A DNA stretch of 17,631 bases, from the NCBI GenBank assembly GCA_029881615.1, contig JAOUMF010000002.1:1-17631 (forward strand). The letters are read 5' to 3'. The position numbers and the translations under genes are program-made. Shown in pieces: positions 1-6,985 of this stretch; within the stretch, counting starts at the first letter, position 1; every line of letters starts with the position of its first letter. Below the pieces are notes generated by a model, which saw only the letters and a list, made by a program, of their open reading frames with translations, made no database searches and had not been told where the DNA came from. This stretch comes from Alphaproteobacteria bacterium (GTDB lineage: Bacteria; Pseudomonadota; Alphaproteobacteria; UBA8366; JADFVY01).

Positions 1-162
1 CATCTGAAGACCGCCTATGACATGACACCCGATGATTATCGCGAGCGCTGGGGCCTTCCTTCCGATTATCCGATGGTGGCACCGAACTATGCCAAGCAGC
101 GTAGCAAGTTGGCCAAGGCCATCGGGCTGGGCACCCAGCAGCGGAAGCGCAAAAAGCGCTGA
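1..162 (+). CDS. MucR/Ros-family transcriptional regulator, C-terminal part (5' end outside window)
   Basis: The reading frame is open from base 1 and stops at a TGA at 160-162, giving the last 53 residues of a protein. The segment reads [10 protein letters not shown], then [19 protein letters not shown], then a basic tail ending in RKRKKR. This is the typical end of alphaproteobacterial MucR/Ros regulators: the final part of the zinc-finger region, the YDMTPDDYR helix, the WGLP and YPMVAPNYA signatures and a basic C-terminus. MucR-type proteins are DNA-binding, AT-rich-sequence-preferring regulators that act as H-NS-like global repressors in several Alphaproteobacteria. The zinc-coordinating residues, apart from the leading histidine, lie mostly upstream of the window, so their integrity cannot be judged. 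The gene ends 60 bp before the inferred fur start, on the same strand. Confidence 0.9.
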   Translation, partial: HLKTAYDMTPDDYRERWGLPSDYPMVAPNYAKQRSKLAKAIGLGTQQRKRKKR

Positions 163-222
163 TGTCTGTGTGGGCCGTACGTTCGGCCTGCGTGGCGACC
201 CAGAATTACGGGGGTTTACAGT

Positions 223-639
223 CTGACGTCTCGCATTGAAAAACTGTGCCGCGAAAACGGCCTGAAGATGACCAAGCAGCGCTGTGTCATCGCGCGGGTA
301 CTGTCGGAGTCCGACGATCATCCAGACGCCCAGGCGTTGTTCCGGCGTGCTTCGCGCGTTGATCCGCGAATCAGTCAGGCGACGGTTTATCGCACCGTTC
401 GGCTATTCGAGGAAACCGGCATTCTGGAGCGTCGCGATTTTGGCGATGGACCGAAGCGCTATGAAGAAGCGGCGGGCGATCATCACGACCATCTGATCGA
501 TATCGACACCGGCGCCGTCATCGAGTTTCATGACGCGGAAATCGAACGGTTGCAGGAAGAGGTGGCGCGCAAGCTGGGCTTTCGGCTGGTCGATCATCGC
601 ATGGAACTGTATGGCGTTAAGTTGGGCAGCAAGAAATAG
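223..639 (+). CDS. fur: Fur-family metalloregulator (alphaproteobacterial Fur/Mur type), probable CTG start
   Basis: This is a small winged-helix repressor that senses divalent metal, Fe2+ or in many Alphaproteobacteria Mn2+ (Mur). Visible features are the recognition-helix stretch RISQATVYRTVRLFEE, then HHDHLIDIDTGAVIEF and DHRMELYG, which carry the His/Asp/Glu metal ligands. The CxxC structural zinc pair of some Fur proteins is absent. The first ATG is at 268 (123 aa), but family similarity continues upstream in frame: the codons from 223 read LTSRIEKLCRENGLK, matching the N-terminal helix of alphaproteobacterial Fur. Between the mucR stop at 160-162 and 268 this frame has no ATG, GTG or TTG. 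I therefore place the start at the CTG at 223 (138 aa), preceded by a G-run at 210-214 with 8 nt spacing. Fur versus Mur cannot be decided from sequence. The protein identity is sure; the start is moderately sure. Confidence 0.9.
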   Translation: MTSRIEKLCRENGLKMTKQRCVIARVLSESDDHPDAQALFRRASRVDPRISQATVYRTVRLFEETGILERRDFGDGPKRYEEAAGDHHDHLIDIDTGAVIEFHDAEIERLQEEVARKLGFRLVDHRMELYGVKLGSKK

Positions 640-882
640 CGGTCGAAAGCCACCCGAAAGGCCACGCCTTGATCGGGCCCATGAACCAATGATAGTCTGT
701 TATTAACGGCTTTTTCACATCGGCCTGTTGTAATTGGCGGGTGAGTTTATAATTTGAAGGCTTTCGAATGTCGGCACGCACCCGCATTGCCCGATCGACT
801 AGGTTCTGAACGATATGACTGGATGGGTTCAACCCTGCGAATGACACCGCGCACCGTTGCAAGCGCGCCAAGGAAATAGGCC
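640..882. other. Intergenic region between fur and miaB
   Basis: This 243-bp stretch has no convincing gene. It is noticeably more A+T-rich in its middle than the flanking genes. It contains a perfect TATAAT (748-753), a short palindrome GGGTTCAACCC at 825-835, and the distant inverted pair GCGGGTG (737-743) and CACCCGC (779-785) flanking the TATAAT. I see no intrinsic terminator after fur. In some related genomes an acyltransferase gene sits in this position; no remnant of it is recognisable here. Confidence 0.5.
725..753 (+). promoter_or_regulatory. Candidate promoter for miaB operon
   Basis: A perfect -10 hexamer TATAAT lies at 748-753. The hexamer 17 bp upstream is CTGTTG (725-730), a poor -35 match; a better -35, TTGTAA at 728-733, leaves only 14 bp of spacer. 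Transcription from here would give a leader of roughly 120 nt before the miaB TTG start. The call rests on the -10 box and on its position in the only long gap before the five-gene cluster. Confidence 0.3.
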
Positions 883-2250
883 TTGGCGAAAAAGCTGTTT
901 ATCAAAACCTATGGCTGCCAGATGAATGTGTACGATTCCGCCCGCATGGTGGATGTACTGCAGCCGCTTGGCTATGCCCCGGCAGAATCGCCGGAAGGCG
1001 CCGATATGGTCATTCTGAATACCTGTCATATCCGTGAAAAGGCAGCGGAGAAGGTCTATTCCGAACTAGGCCGGTTGCGCCGCCTCAAGAACGAGAAGGA
1101 AAGCGCCGGCGACGGTCGCATGACAATCGCCGTGGCGGGTTGTGTGGCGCAAGCCGAGGGCGAGGAAATTCTGGCTCGCGCGCCCTATGTGGACATGGTG
1201 TTTGGCCCGCAAACCTATCACCGCCTGCCAGAGATGGTGGCCCAGGCCAGCCGCGCCGGCGGCGCGGTGCTGGACGTGGAATTTCCGGTTGAGGCAAAAT
1301 TCGATCATTTGCCCGATCATCAAGGCCCGCAGACCACCTCGGCCTTTCTGTCGATTCAGGAGGGATGCGATCGGTTTTGCACATTTTGCGTTGTTCCCTA
1401 TACGCGTGGCGCGGAATTTTCGCGGGATGCGGCCTCTATTGAGGCGGAGGCCCGCAAGCTGGTGGCGGCCGGGACGCGCGAAATCACGCTCTTGGGGCAG
1501 AATGTCAATGCATGGCATGGCCAGGGCACGGGCGGCAGCGAATGGCGGTTTGGCAGGTTGATCCGCCATCTGGCGGAAATCGATGGGCTGGACCGCATCC
1601 GATATACCACCAGCCATCCGCGCGACATGGACGACGAACTGATCGCGGCCCATGGTGCGGTAGACAAGCTGATGCCCTATCTGCATCTGCCGGTGCAGTC
1701 TGGCAGCGATCGCATCCTTGCCGCGATGAACCGTCAGCATACGGCGGACGATTATCTGCGTGTCGTCGACAAGTTACGCACCGCGCGCCCAGACCTGGCC
1801 CTGAGTTCGGACTTCATTGTCGGGTTCCCGGGTGAAACGGATGCGGATTTCGCAGCGACCCTCGGACTGATCAACGCGGTCGGCTTTGCCGGGGCCTATT
1901 CCTTCAAATATAGCGCTCGCCCGGGTACGCCGGCGGCCACGATGGAAGGACAGGTTTCCGAAACTGTCGGTAATGACAGGTTGGCCAGCCTGCAACAGTT
2001 GCTGGGCGAGCATGAGGCTGCTTTTCATCACACGAAATTAAGGGCCGAATTCCCGGTATTGTTTGAAAAGAAGGGCCGTAAACCTGGTCAGGTCACAGGG
2101 CGTTCCCCCTGGATGCAGGCGATTGTCGTGGAGGCACCGGAAACACTGATCGGTCAGGTCGCCAATTGCCGGATTGTCGAAGTCGGGGCGCATAGCCTGC
2201 ATGGCGAGGTTCTTACGGGCGACATCCGCACGGAAAAGGCATGCGCATGA
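883..2250 (+). CDS. miaB: tRNA-2-methylthio-N6-dimethylallyladenosine synthase (MiaB)
   Basis: This radical-SAM methylthiotransferase converts i6A37 to ms2i6A37 in tRNAs reading UNN codons, using two [4Fe-4S] clusters. The 455-aa protein has the family layout. The N-terminal UPF0004 domain carries cysteines C12 (YGCQMN), C48 (NTCHIREKA) and C87 (AGCVAQ), which bind the auxiliary cluster. The radical-SAM motif CDRFCTFC follows at C162, C166 and C169, and a TRAM RNA-binding domain occupies about the last 65 residues. [12 protein letters not shown] and FCVVPYTRG mark it as MiaB rather than RimO or MtaB. The start is TTG, with AAGGA at 870-874 spaced 8 nt away; no nearby ATG fits the conserved [14 protein letters not shown] start. 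The stop overlaps the phoH start, so translation is probably coupled. Confidence 0.97.
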   Translation: MAKKLFIKTYGCQMNVYDSARMVDVLQPLGYAPAESPEGADMVILNTCHIREKAAEKVYSELGRLRRLKNEKESAGDGRMTIAVAGCVAQAEGEEILARAPYVDMVFGPQTYHRLPEMVAQASRAGGAVLDVEFPVEAKFDHLPDHQGPQTTSAFLSIQEGCDRFCTFCVVPYTRGAEFSRDAASIEAEARKLVAAGTREITLLGQNVNAWHGQGTGGSEWRFGRLIRHLAEIDGLDRIRYTTSHPRDMDDELIAAHGAVDKLMPYLHLPVQSGSDRILAAMNRQHTADDYLRVVDKLRTARPDLALSSDFIVGFPGETDADFAATLGLINAVGFAGAYSFKYSARPGTPAATMEGQVSETVGNDRLASLQQLLGEHEAAFHHTKLRAEFPVLFEKKGRKPGQVTGRSPWMQAIVVEAPETLIGQVANCRIVEVGAHSLHGEVLTGDIRTEKACA

Positions 2251-3233
2251 AAACGGCGACAAAATCCATAGAGCCGGTATCGATCCGGGTCGAATTCGAT
2301 GATAATCGGTTGTTGCCCTCGGTGTTTGGCGAACATGGCCGAAACCTGGCGCGCATCGAAAAGCTTCTTGGCGTATCGCTGAACAACAAGGGGAATCTGG
2401 TAACGATTTCCGGCGTCATGGAAACGGTGGAAACTGCACGCGATGCGCTGGACCGTCTCTACGGATCGGCCGTGCGGGGCCACAATATCGACCAGGCGGA
2501 AGTGGACGCCGCCGTGCGCATGGCGGAAGGCACCGACGAAGGGCTTATGCAGGGTGCGGAGCCTTTTATTCAAACCCGGCGCAAGCGCATTGTCGCCCGA
2601 TCGAAGAATCAGGCGCATTACATGCGGACCATCGGCGCCCACGATATGGTCTTCGCCACCGGTCCCGCGGGCACCGGAAAAACCTATCTGGCGGTATGCG
2701 CCGCGGTAGCGATGTTGACCGCAGGCCGGGTGGACCGCATCGTACTGTCGCGCCCCGCGGTGGAAGCGGGTGAACGGCTGGGTTTCTTGCCCGGCGATAT
2801 GCGCGACAAGGTCGATCCCTACATGCAACCGCTATACGACGCGCTCTATGACGCCCTGCCCGCCGAACAGGTGGTGAAACGGCTGGAGACGGGCGAGATC
2901 GAGGTTGCGCCGTTGGCGTTCATGCGCGGGCGGACATTGTCCAATGCCTATGTGATTCTGGACGAAGCCCAGAACACGACACCGGTGCAAATGAAAATGG
3001 CGCTGACCCGCATTGGCGAAAACAGCCGCATGGTAATTACCGGCGATGTCACCCAGGTAGATTTGCCGGGTGGCCAGCGTTCGGGGCTTGCCGACGCGCT
3101 GGAAACGCTGGCCGGGGTAAAAGGTATAGAGTTTGTTCAATTTACCCAGGCCGACGTGGTACGGCACGAATTGGTCACCCGGATCATTCAGGCGTACGAG
3201 TTGAGCGACGCCAGGAAAGGCGAAGCCAAATGA
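2247..3233 (+). CDS. ybeZ: PhoH-like (YbeZ) P-loop ATPase
   Basis: This PhoH-family NTPase of the YbeZ type is associated genetically and physically with the endoribonuclease YbeY in ribosome and RNA metabolism; its precise reaction is not settled. The protein has an N-terminal KH-like portion (about residues 12-65, including [17 protein letters not shown]). The PhoH ATPase domain carries Walker A GPAGTGKT at residues 139-146 and Walker B VILDEAQN near residues 236-243. Two in-frame ATGs exist, at 2241 and 2247. I prefer 2247 (328 aa) because GGAAAAGG at 2232-2239 is then 7 nt upstream; from 2241 it would be 1 nt away. This start overlaps the miaB TGA as ATGA. The 3' end overlaps ybeY by another ATGA, so miaB-ybeZ-ybeY is translationally coupled throughout. 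Confidence 0.95.
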   Translation: MKTATKSIEPVSIRVEFDDNRLLPSVFGEHGRNLARIEKLLGVSLNNKGNLVTISGVMETVETARDALDRLYGSAVRGHNIDQAEVDAAVRMAEGTDEGLMQGAEPFIQTRRKRIVARSKNQAHYMRTIGAHDMVFATGPAGTGKTYLAVCAAVAMLTAGRVDRIVLSRPAVEAGERLGFLPGDMRDKVDPYMQPLYDALYDALPAEQVVKRLETGEIEVAPLAFMRGRTLSNAYVILDEAQNTTPVQMKMALTRIGENSRMVITGDVTQVDLPGGQRSGLADALETLAGVKGIEFVQFTQADVVRHELVTRIIQAYELSDARKGEAK

Positions 3234-3721
3234 GTGGAGATCTGACCATAGAGGTCAGCTGCTCGGCGGAAGGCTGGGCCGTGGCGTTGCCCGACGCTGA
3301 AACGTTGCTGTGCCGCGCGGCGGACGCCGCATGGAAGGCCGCCGGTTCCGGGGTTGCGGAATTGAGTGTGCTGCTAAGCGACGACGCGGAAGTGCAGGTC
3401 TTGAACAGGGATTACCGCGGCAAGGACAAGCCTACCAATGTTCTGTCCTTTCCGGCCGATGACGATGGTGCGCCCGGACGGCCCCGGTTGCTGGGCGATG
3501 TCGTGCTGGCGCTGGAAACGATCGAGCGCGAGGCCATCGCGCAGTCGAAGCCGTTGGCCGACCACCTTAGTCACCTGACCGTACATGGCGTCCTGCACCT
3601 GCTGGGCCATGACCACGAAATTGAAACGCAAGCCACCGTCATGGAGGCGCTGGAAACCGAAGTCCTGAGCAGTTTGGGGGTCGCCGATCCCTATGCTGCG
3701 ATTGACGAGACGGTTGGATAG
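3230..3721 (+). CDS. ybeY: Endoribonuclease YbeY, 16S rRNA 3'-end maturation
   Basis: YbeY is a zinc-dependent single-strand endoribonuclease needed for 16S rRNA 3'-end maturation and late 70S quality control. The 163-aa product has the diagnostic HxxxHxxxxxH metal site, with H119, H123 and H129 in TVHGVLHLLGHDHE, and the upstream NRDYRGKDKPTNVLSFP signature. The length is within the family range. Its start shares ATGA with the stop of ybeZ, a pairing conserved across bacteria. Only 12 bp separate it from corC. No frameshift or missing catalytic residue is seen. Confidence 0.97.
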   Translation: MSGDLTIEVSCSAEGWAVALPDAETLLCRAADAAWKAAGSGVAELSVLLSDDAEVQVLNRDYRGKDKPTNVLSFPADDDGAPGRPRLLGDVVLALETIEREAIAQSKPLADHLSHLTVHGVLHLLGHDHEIETQATVMEALETEVLSSLGVADPYAAIDETVG

Positions 3722-3733
3722 GCACGACCAGGA

Positions 3734-4672
3734 ATGTCCGAAGAACCTCCATCTAGTAAACACGTGCCCGGCGAGAACGGAGCCACCGACGAGACCCGCA
3801 AGCAAGGGTGGCTGTCCTTGATCGTTCGGGGTATGCGAAGCAAGGGCACCGGCGAGACTTCGCTGCGCGACAGCGTCGAGGCGCTGATCGAACAGCGCGA
3901 GGAACAGGCCGAGCCGATCGACCCCGAAGAACATACCTTGATCGCCAACGTGCTGAAGCTGGGCACGGTGACGGTCGAAGATGCGATGGTGCCCCGTGCC
4001 GATATCGACGCGGTCGAGGATACGACCCCGTTGGACGAGGTGGTCGCGGCAATGATTAAAAAGGGTCATTCGCGAATCCCCGTTTACCAGGGCTCGCTGG
4101 ATGATGTTATCGGCATGATCCATATCCGCGACGTGCTGGGGGCGGTGGATTGTGCTAATGGCGGCAAGAAACGTCCCGGACTGCGCTCGCTGGTGCGTGA
4201 TGTGTTGTTCGTCGCGCCGAGCATGCGGGTGCTTGATCTGCTTTTGCAAATGCGCAAGAGCCGCAATCACATGGCGCTGGTGGTCGATGAATATGGTGGA
4301 ATCGACGGTCTGTTGACGATCGAGGATCTTGTCGAAGAGATCGTTGGTGAGATCGAGGAAGAGCATGAAGCGGCGATCGCGCCACGCATGGAAGACTTCC
4401 CTGACGGCACCGTGGTTGCCGACGCCCGCCTGCCGATCGAGGAATTGGAGGCACGCGCCGGGCCGCTTGTGGCGGGAACCGAGGACGAGGGCGAGGTGGA
4501 TACGCTTGGCGGGTTTGTCTCGGTCCTCGCAGGCCGGGTGCCCGTGCGCGGCGAACTGATCATTCATGAGGAGTCCGGCCTTGAATTCGAGGTCATGGAC
4601 GCCGATCCGCGGCGAGTAAAGCGATTGCGGGTGCGCAATATGCAGCCCCTTTCCAATGCGCATGACGGTTGA
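3734..4672 (+). CDS. corC: CorC/YbeX-like CBS-domain protein (magnesium/cobalt homeostasis)
   Basis: This soluble CorC/HlyC-family protein is linked to Mg2+/Co2+ efflux and, as YbeX in E. coli, to ribosome metabolism. The 312-aa product has a short acidic N-terminal extension and a tandem CBS pair: CBS1 at about residues 82-140 beginning DAMVPR, and CBS2 at about 150-213 with VVDEYGGIDGLLTIEDL. A C-terminal CorC_HlyC domain follows at about 222-303 (VDTLGGFV). No membrane segments are visible, unlike longer HlyC/YtfL relatives. The ATG is directly abutted by AGGA, too close to be ideal; GGATAGG at 3716-3722 with 11 nt spacing may serve instead. It lies between ybeY and lnt and overlaps lnt at its end, as in the enterobacterial ybeZYX-lnt operon. 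Confidence 0.93.
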   Translation: MSEEPPSSKHVPGENGATDETRKQGWLSLIVRGMRSKGTGETSLRDSVEALIEQREEQAEPIDPEEHTLIANVLKLGTVTVEDAMVPRADIDAVEDTTPLDEVVAAMIKKGHSRIPVYQGSLDDVIGMIHIRDVLGAVDCANGGKKRPGLRSLVRDVLFVAPSMRVLDLLLQMRKSRNHMALVVDEYGGIDGLLTIEDLVEEIVGEIEEEHEAAIAPRMEDFPDGTVVADARLPIEELEARAGPLVAGTEDEGEVDTLGGFVSVLAGRVPVRGELIIHEESGLEFEVMDADPRRVKRLRVRNMQPLSNAHDG

Positions 4673-6242
4673 ACCGGTGAGTGGCCCGGGAACTGTTTGG
4701 CGGCAGCTGGACCTGCTGTCAAACCGGTTGTCGGCCATGGTTGGTTGGCGTCGCCATGCCGTTGCGGCCACATTGGGCGCCTTCGCTACCCTCGCTCTGC
4801 CACCAGTCTATCTAATGCCGCTGCTTTACCCGGCCTTTGCCGGGCTGGTCTGGTTATTGCCTGCCGGACTGGGTAAGCGGACTGCATTCTTCACCGGCTG
4901 GTGGTTTGGCGTGGGTTTTTTCGTGTCCAGCCTCTACTGGATTGGATTCGCGCCGGTCACCTTTTCCCTTTCCCTGTGGTGGGTGATGCCTTTTGCGATG
5001 GTCGGACTGCCGATCGTCCTTGCCATATTTCATGGTATCGCAACTTTGGCGGCAAGCCGCTGGGGCGATGGTCATATTCGCCGCGCGCTGATGTTGACTA
5101 TCGCGTGGGGGATTACCGAGTGGCTGCGCGGTCATATTTTTACGGGATTGCCCTGGAATCTGGCCGGTTATGGCTGGACGGGATCGGACGCCATGGCTCA
5201 GTCGGCTTCGGTTTTCGGCATGTATGGCGTGACCGTGTTGGCGGTGGTATCCGCCACGCTGATAGCCGCCGTTGCGGGAGGATCGCCGCGGCGGCGCTTA
5301 ACGGTGCTGGGGATCGCCCTCGCATTGCCGTTGGCGGTCTGGGCCGGTGGGGCCGCGAGGCTCGCCGGGGCGCCGCAGGTTGGTGCCGAGAATGTGCCCA
5401 ATGTCGGCTTGCGAATTGTGCAAGCCAACATCCCGCAGAAGGAGAAATGGGACGGCGGCCTGATCAAGCGCAATTTTACGCTGTATATGGATCTTAGCGT
5501 AAAGGACCGCCCCGATTGGGTCACTCATGTCATCTGGCCTGAAACGGCGGCGGTTATTGATTTGACCCGATACCCTGACTGGGCCAAGGCCGCGGCGAGT
5601 GTTGTGCCGCCCGGCGGACTGTTGCTGACCGGTACGCCGCGCCGCGTGGTCAATCCCCCCCAGGTCTGGAATTCGATGGTTGCTCTCGACGAGCAAGGAA
5701 ATGTCATCGACAGTTTCGACAAGTTTCACTTGGTCCCCTTCGGTGAATATATGCCGATGCAGTCCATCCTGCGGCTCGACAAGATCACGCCGGGCAAGCT
5801 GGGATTTTCCGCCGGCCCGGGCCCACGCGCCTTGCGCTTGGTCGGGTTGCCGCCTGTCGGGCCGCTGATATGCTATGAGGTGGTTTTCCCGGGTGAGGTC
5901 GTGGATCGGGCTAACCGCCCGGAATGGCTGCTGAATCTGACCAACGATGCCTGGTATGGGCAGACCGCGGGACCGCATCAGCATCTGGCTGCCACTCGCT
6001 TGCGCGCCATCGAGGAAGGATTGCCACTGGTTCGGTCGGCCAATACCGGCATTTCGGCCGTTTTCGATGGCTATGGTCGCGAAATTGCCCGCCTGGACCT
6101 TAACCAACAAGGTGTGCTGGACATACGATTGCCGCACCCTGTATCGAATGCCACTTTTTATGCGTATTACAACGATTTAACTTTTGTGTTTCTAATGTTG
6201 CTTGTATTTCTGGCTTTGTTACGCGCGCCTGCTAATAAATAG
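4656..6242 (+). CDS. lnt: Apolipoprotein N-acyltransferase
   Basis: Lnt is an inner-membrane enzyme that adds the third acyl chain to the N-terminal cysteine of apolipoproteins, completing maturation before Lol sorting. The 528-aa protein has a hydrophobic N-terminal half with several membrane segments, a periplasmic nitrilase-like domain, and a last hydrophobic helix near the C-terminus (FVFLMLLVFLALL). The Glu-Lys-Cys triad is visible as E296 (WPETAA), K356 (FDKFHLVPFGEY) and C406 (ICYEVVFP), with spacing close to E. coli Lnt. The start is uncertain: ATG at 4656 or 4662, both inside the corC 3' end, or GTG at 4677 just after it; no strong ribosome binding site decides. In rhizobia lnt is also called actA, an acid-tolerance gene, and lies beside phrR, as here. 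Confidence 0.95.
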   Translation: MRMTVEPVSGPGTVWRQLDLLSNRLSAMVGWRRHAVAATLGAFATLALPPVYLMPLLYPAFAGLVWLLPAGLGKRTAFFTGWWFGVGFFVSSLYWIGFAPVTFSLSLWWVMPFAMVGLPIVLAIFHGIATLAASRWGDGHIRRALMLTIAWGITEWLRGHIFTGLPWNLAGYGWTGSDAMAQSASVFGMYGVTVLAVVSATLIAAVAGGSPRRRLTVLGIALALPLAVWAGGAARLAGAPQVGAENVPNVGLRIVQANIPQKEKWDGGLIKRNFTLYMDLSVKDRPDWVTHVIWPETAAVIDLTRYPDWAKAAASVVPPGGLLLTGTPRRVVNPPQVWNSMVALDEQGNVIDSFDKFHLVPFGEYMPMQSILRLDKITPGKLGFSAGPGPRALRLVGLPPVGPLICYEVVFPGEVVDRANRPEWLLNLTNDAWYGQTAGPHQHLAATRLRAIEEGLPLVRSANTGISAVFDGYGREIARLDLNQQGVLDIRLPHPVSNATFYAYYNDLTFVFLMLLVFLALLRAPANK

Positions 6243-6277
6243 CAACGTAAAAAGCATTATCGCTTCACGCATCTTCC

Positions 6278-6307
6278 TTGACCGGATACGTTTGTATGCT
6301 TTATGAA
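6278..6307 (+). promoter_or_regulatory. Candidate promoter for the PhrR-like regulator
   Basis: TTGACC at 6278-6283 is a good -35 match. It is followed 17-18 bp later by TTATGA (6301-6306) or TATGAA (6302-6307), a moderate -10. It sits in the A+T-rich 125-bp gap between lnt and the XRE regulator gene. A second -10-like TATAAC at 6333-6338 has no matching -35. No intrinsic terminator for the lnt operon is visible in this gap. Confidence 0.35.
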
Positions 6308-6347
6308 GACGATACATTAAAACTTTTCGTACTATAACAGACAAGGT

Positions 6348-6359
6348 GTGCAACTGCAC
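6348..6359 (+). promoter_or_regulatory. Palindrome GTGCA-AC-TGCAC just before the XRE regulator gene
   Basis: This 12-bp palindrome ends 8 nt before the ATG at 6368. As RNA it can form a 4-bp stem (GTGC/GCAC) with loop AACT. It lies between the only plausible Shine-Dalgarno-like sequence, AAGG at 6343-6346, and the start codon. It could be a DNA operator, possibly for self-regulation by the XRE protein, or an RNA hairpin that shortens the effective ribosome-site spacing. The inverted repeat is a direct observation; its function is inference. Confidence 0.4.
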
Positions 6360-6367
6360 TTAATGCC

Positions 6368-6814
6368 ATGCCAGCATCCAGAGAGCCTGTAAGCCGGACG
6401 GGCAAGCCCAATCCGGTTGATATTCATGTCGGTAGCCGCGTTCGTCTTCGCCGTACACTTCTTGGTTTCAGCCAGGAAAAGCTGGGCGAGGCGGTAGGCT
6501 TGACCTTTCAACAGATTCAGAAATACGAGCGTGGCGCCAACCGCATCGGCGCTAGCCGTATGTATGCGCTGTCGCGTGTTCTGGACGTGCCGGTATCTTT
6601 CTTCTTTGAGGAAATGCCGCCGGAAATTTCCGGTAAAGGCGGAAAGCCGGTACCGGGTCTTGCCGAAAAATACCAGGAAGAGTTCTCGCACGATCCTTTG
6701 GCAAAGCGCGAAACGCTGGAACTGGTCCGGGCCTATTATCGGATCAAGGATCCCAATGTTCGCAAGCGGCTTTTCGATCTAGCCAAGAGCTTGGCGAACG
6801 CCAGCACCACCTGA
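6368..6814 (+). CDS. XRE-family helix-turn-helix regulator, PhrR/PraR-like
   Basis: This is a small DNA-binding regulator. The 148-aa protein has one Cro/CI-type helix-turn-helix domain at residues about 21-81, running from VGSRVRLRRTLLGFSQEKLG through LTFQQIQKYERGANRIGAS to LDVPVSFFFEEM. A charged C-terminal region includes YYRIKDPNVRKRLFDLAKSL. The architecture and sequence match the alphaproteobacterial group containing rhizobial PhrR (low-pH-induced, next to actA/lnt) and PraR (regulator of quorum sensing, surface attachment and reb genes). Position between lnt and metK is conserved in that group. The target genes here are unknown. No Shine-Dalgarno sequence sits at normal spacing from the ATG at 6368; AAGG at 6343-6346 is 21 nt away. 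Family assignment is firm; naming it phrR or praR would be an extrapolation. Confidence 0.9.
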   Translation: MPASREPVSRTGKPNPVDIHVGSRVRLRRTLLGFSQEKLGEAVGLTFQQIQKYERGANRIGASRMYALSRVLDVPVSFFFEEMPPEISGKGGKPVPGLAEKYQEEFSHDPLAKRETLELVRAYYRIKDPNVRKRLFDLAKSLANASTT

Positions 6815-6860
6815 CGTGGATCGGGGCGGGGTGCCGGCCAGACCGGTGCCGCCAAAAATC

Positions 6861-6890
6861 TTGACGTCCCCGGCCAAGCGCGGCAATAGT
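6861..6890 (+). promoter_or_regulatory. Candidate metK promoter
   Basis: TTGACG (6861-6866) is a strong -35 match, followed after 18 bp by AATAGT (6885-6890), a four-of-six -10 match. The -10 lies inside the first copy of a 9-bp direct repeat CGGCAATAG (6881-6889 and 6897-6905, 16 bp apart), so a regulator bound to the repeat would contact the promoter. A start near 6897 would give a leader of about 90 nt carrying both hairpins described next. Moderate support only. Confidence 0.4.
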
Positions 6891-6905
6891 CTCGCCCGGC
6901 AATAG
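6881..6905 (+). repeat. Direct repeat CGGCAATAG x2, 16-bp period
   Basis: Two exact copies of CGGCAATAG occur at 6881-6889 and 6897-6905, upstream of metK and overlapping the candidate -10 box. The 16-bp period is not an exact number of helical turns. It may be an operator or chance; a 9-bp exact repeat at such close range is uncommon but not decisive. Confidence 0.4.
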
Positions 6906-6913
6906 GGTTTCAA

Positions 6914-6980
6914 CGGACGTACTGTAGAAATGCAGTACGTCCGCAATGCGTATTCATCCGGTATGACACCGGAAAGGGGG
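6914..6980 (+). promoter_or_regulatory. Structured metK leader: two hairpins, second covering the ribosome binding site
   Basis: Hairpin 1 pairs CGGACGTACTG (6914-6924) with CAGTACGTCCG (6933-6943), 11 perfect base pairs. It continues with a U-G and an A-U pair closing a GAAA tetraloop (6927-6930), so it is a 13-bp stem with a GNRA loop. Hairpin 2 pairs TCCGGT (6957-6962) with ACCGGA (6968-6973), loop ATGAC. Its 3' arm takes in the first bases of the Shine-Dalgarno sequence GGAAAGG (6971-6977), 5-9 nt before the TTG start at 6986. This arrangement suggests translational control of SAM synthetase. metK leaders in some Alphaproteobacteria carry SAM-sensing riboswitches, but I could not match SAM-II, SAM-V or SAM/SAH consensus elements. 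The pairings are observed; the regulation is inferred. Confidence 0.55.
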
Positions 6981-6985
6981 CGAAT

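Noticed and set aside
173..188. GGCCG/CGGCC hairpin after mucR as a terminator
   Set aside because: Five base pairs and no following T-tract; could be chance in G+C-rich DNA.
162..239. A 25-codon frame starting ATG at the mucR stop (TGATG)
   Set aside because: Short, no ribosome site of its own in a suitable place, no similarity; it overlaps the fur N-terminal codons in another frame.
617..871. An 84-codon minus-strand frame across the fur-miaB gap
   Set aside because: No recognisable protein features and no clear ribosome site; it overlaps the end of fur and the probable miaB promoter.
3374..4771. A 465-codon minus-strand open frame opposite ybeY and corC
   Set aside because: Antisense to two well-identified overlapping operon genes, without recognisable domains.
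6815..6985. A SAM-II, SAM-V or SAM/SAH riboswitch before metK
   Set aside because: I could not find the conserved core sequences of these classes by eye, so I report only the hairpins; a covariance-model search would be decisive.
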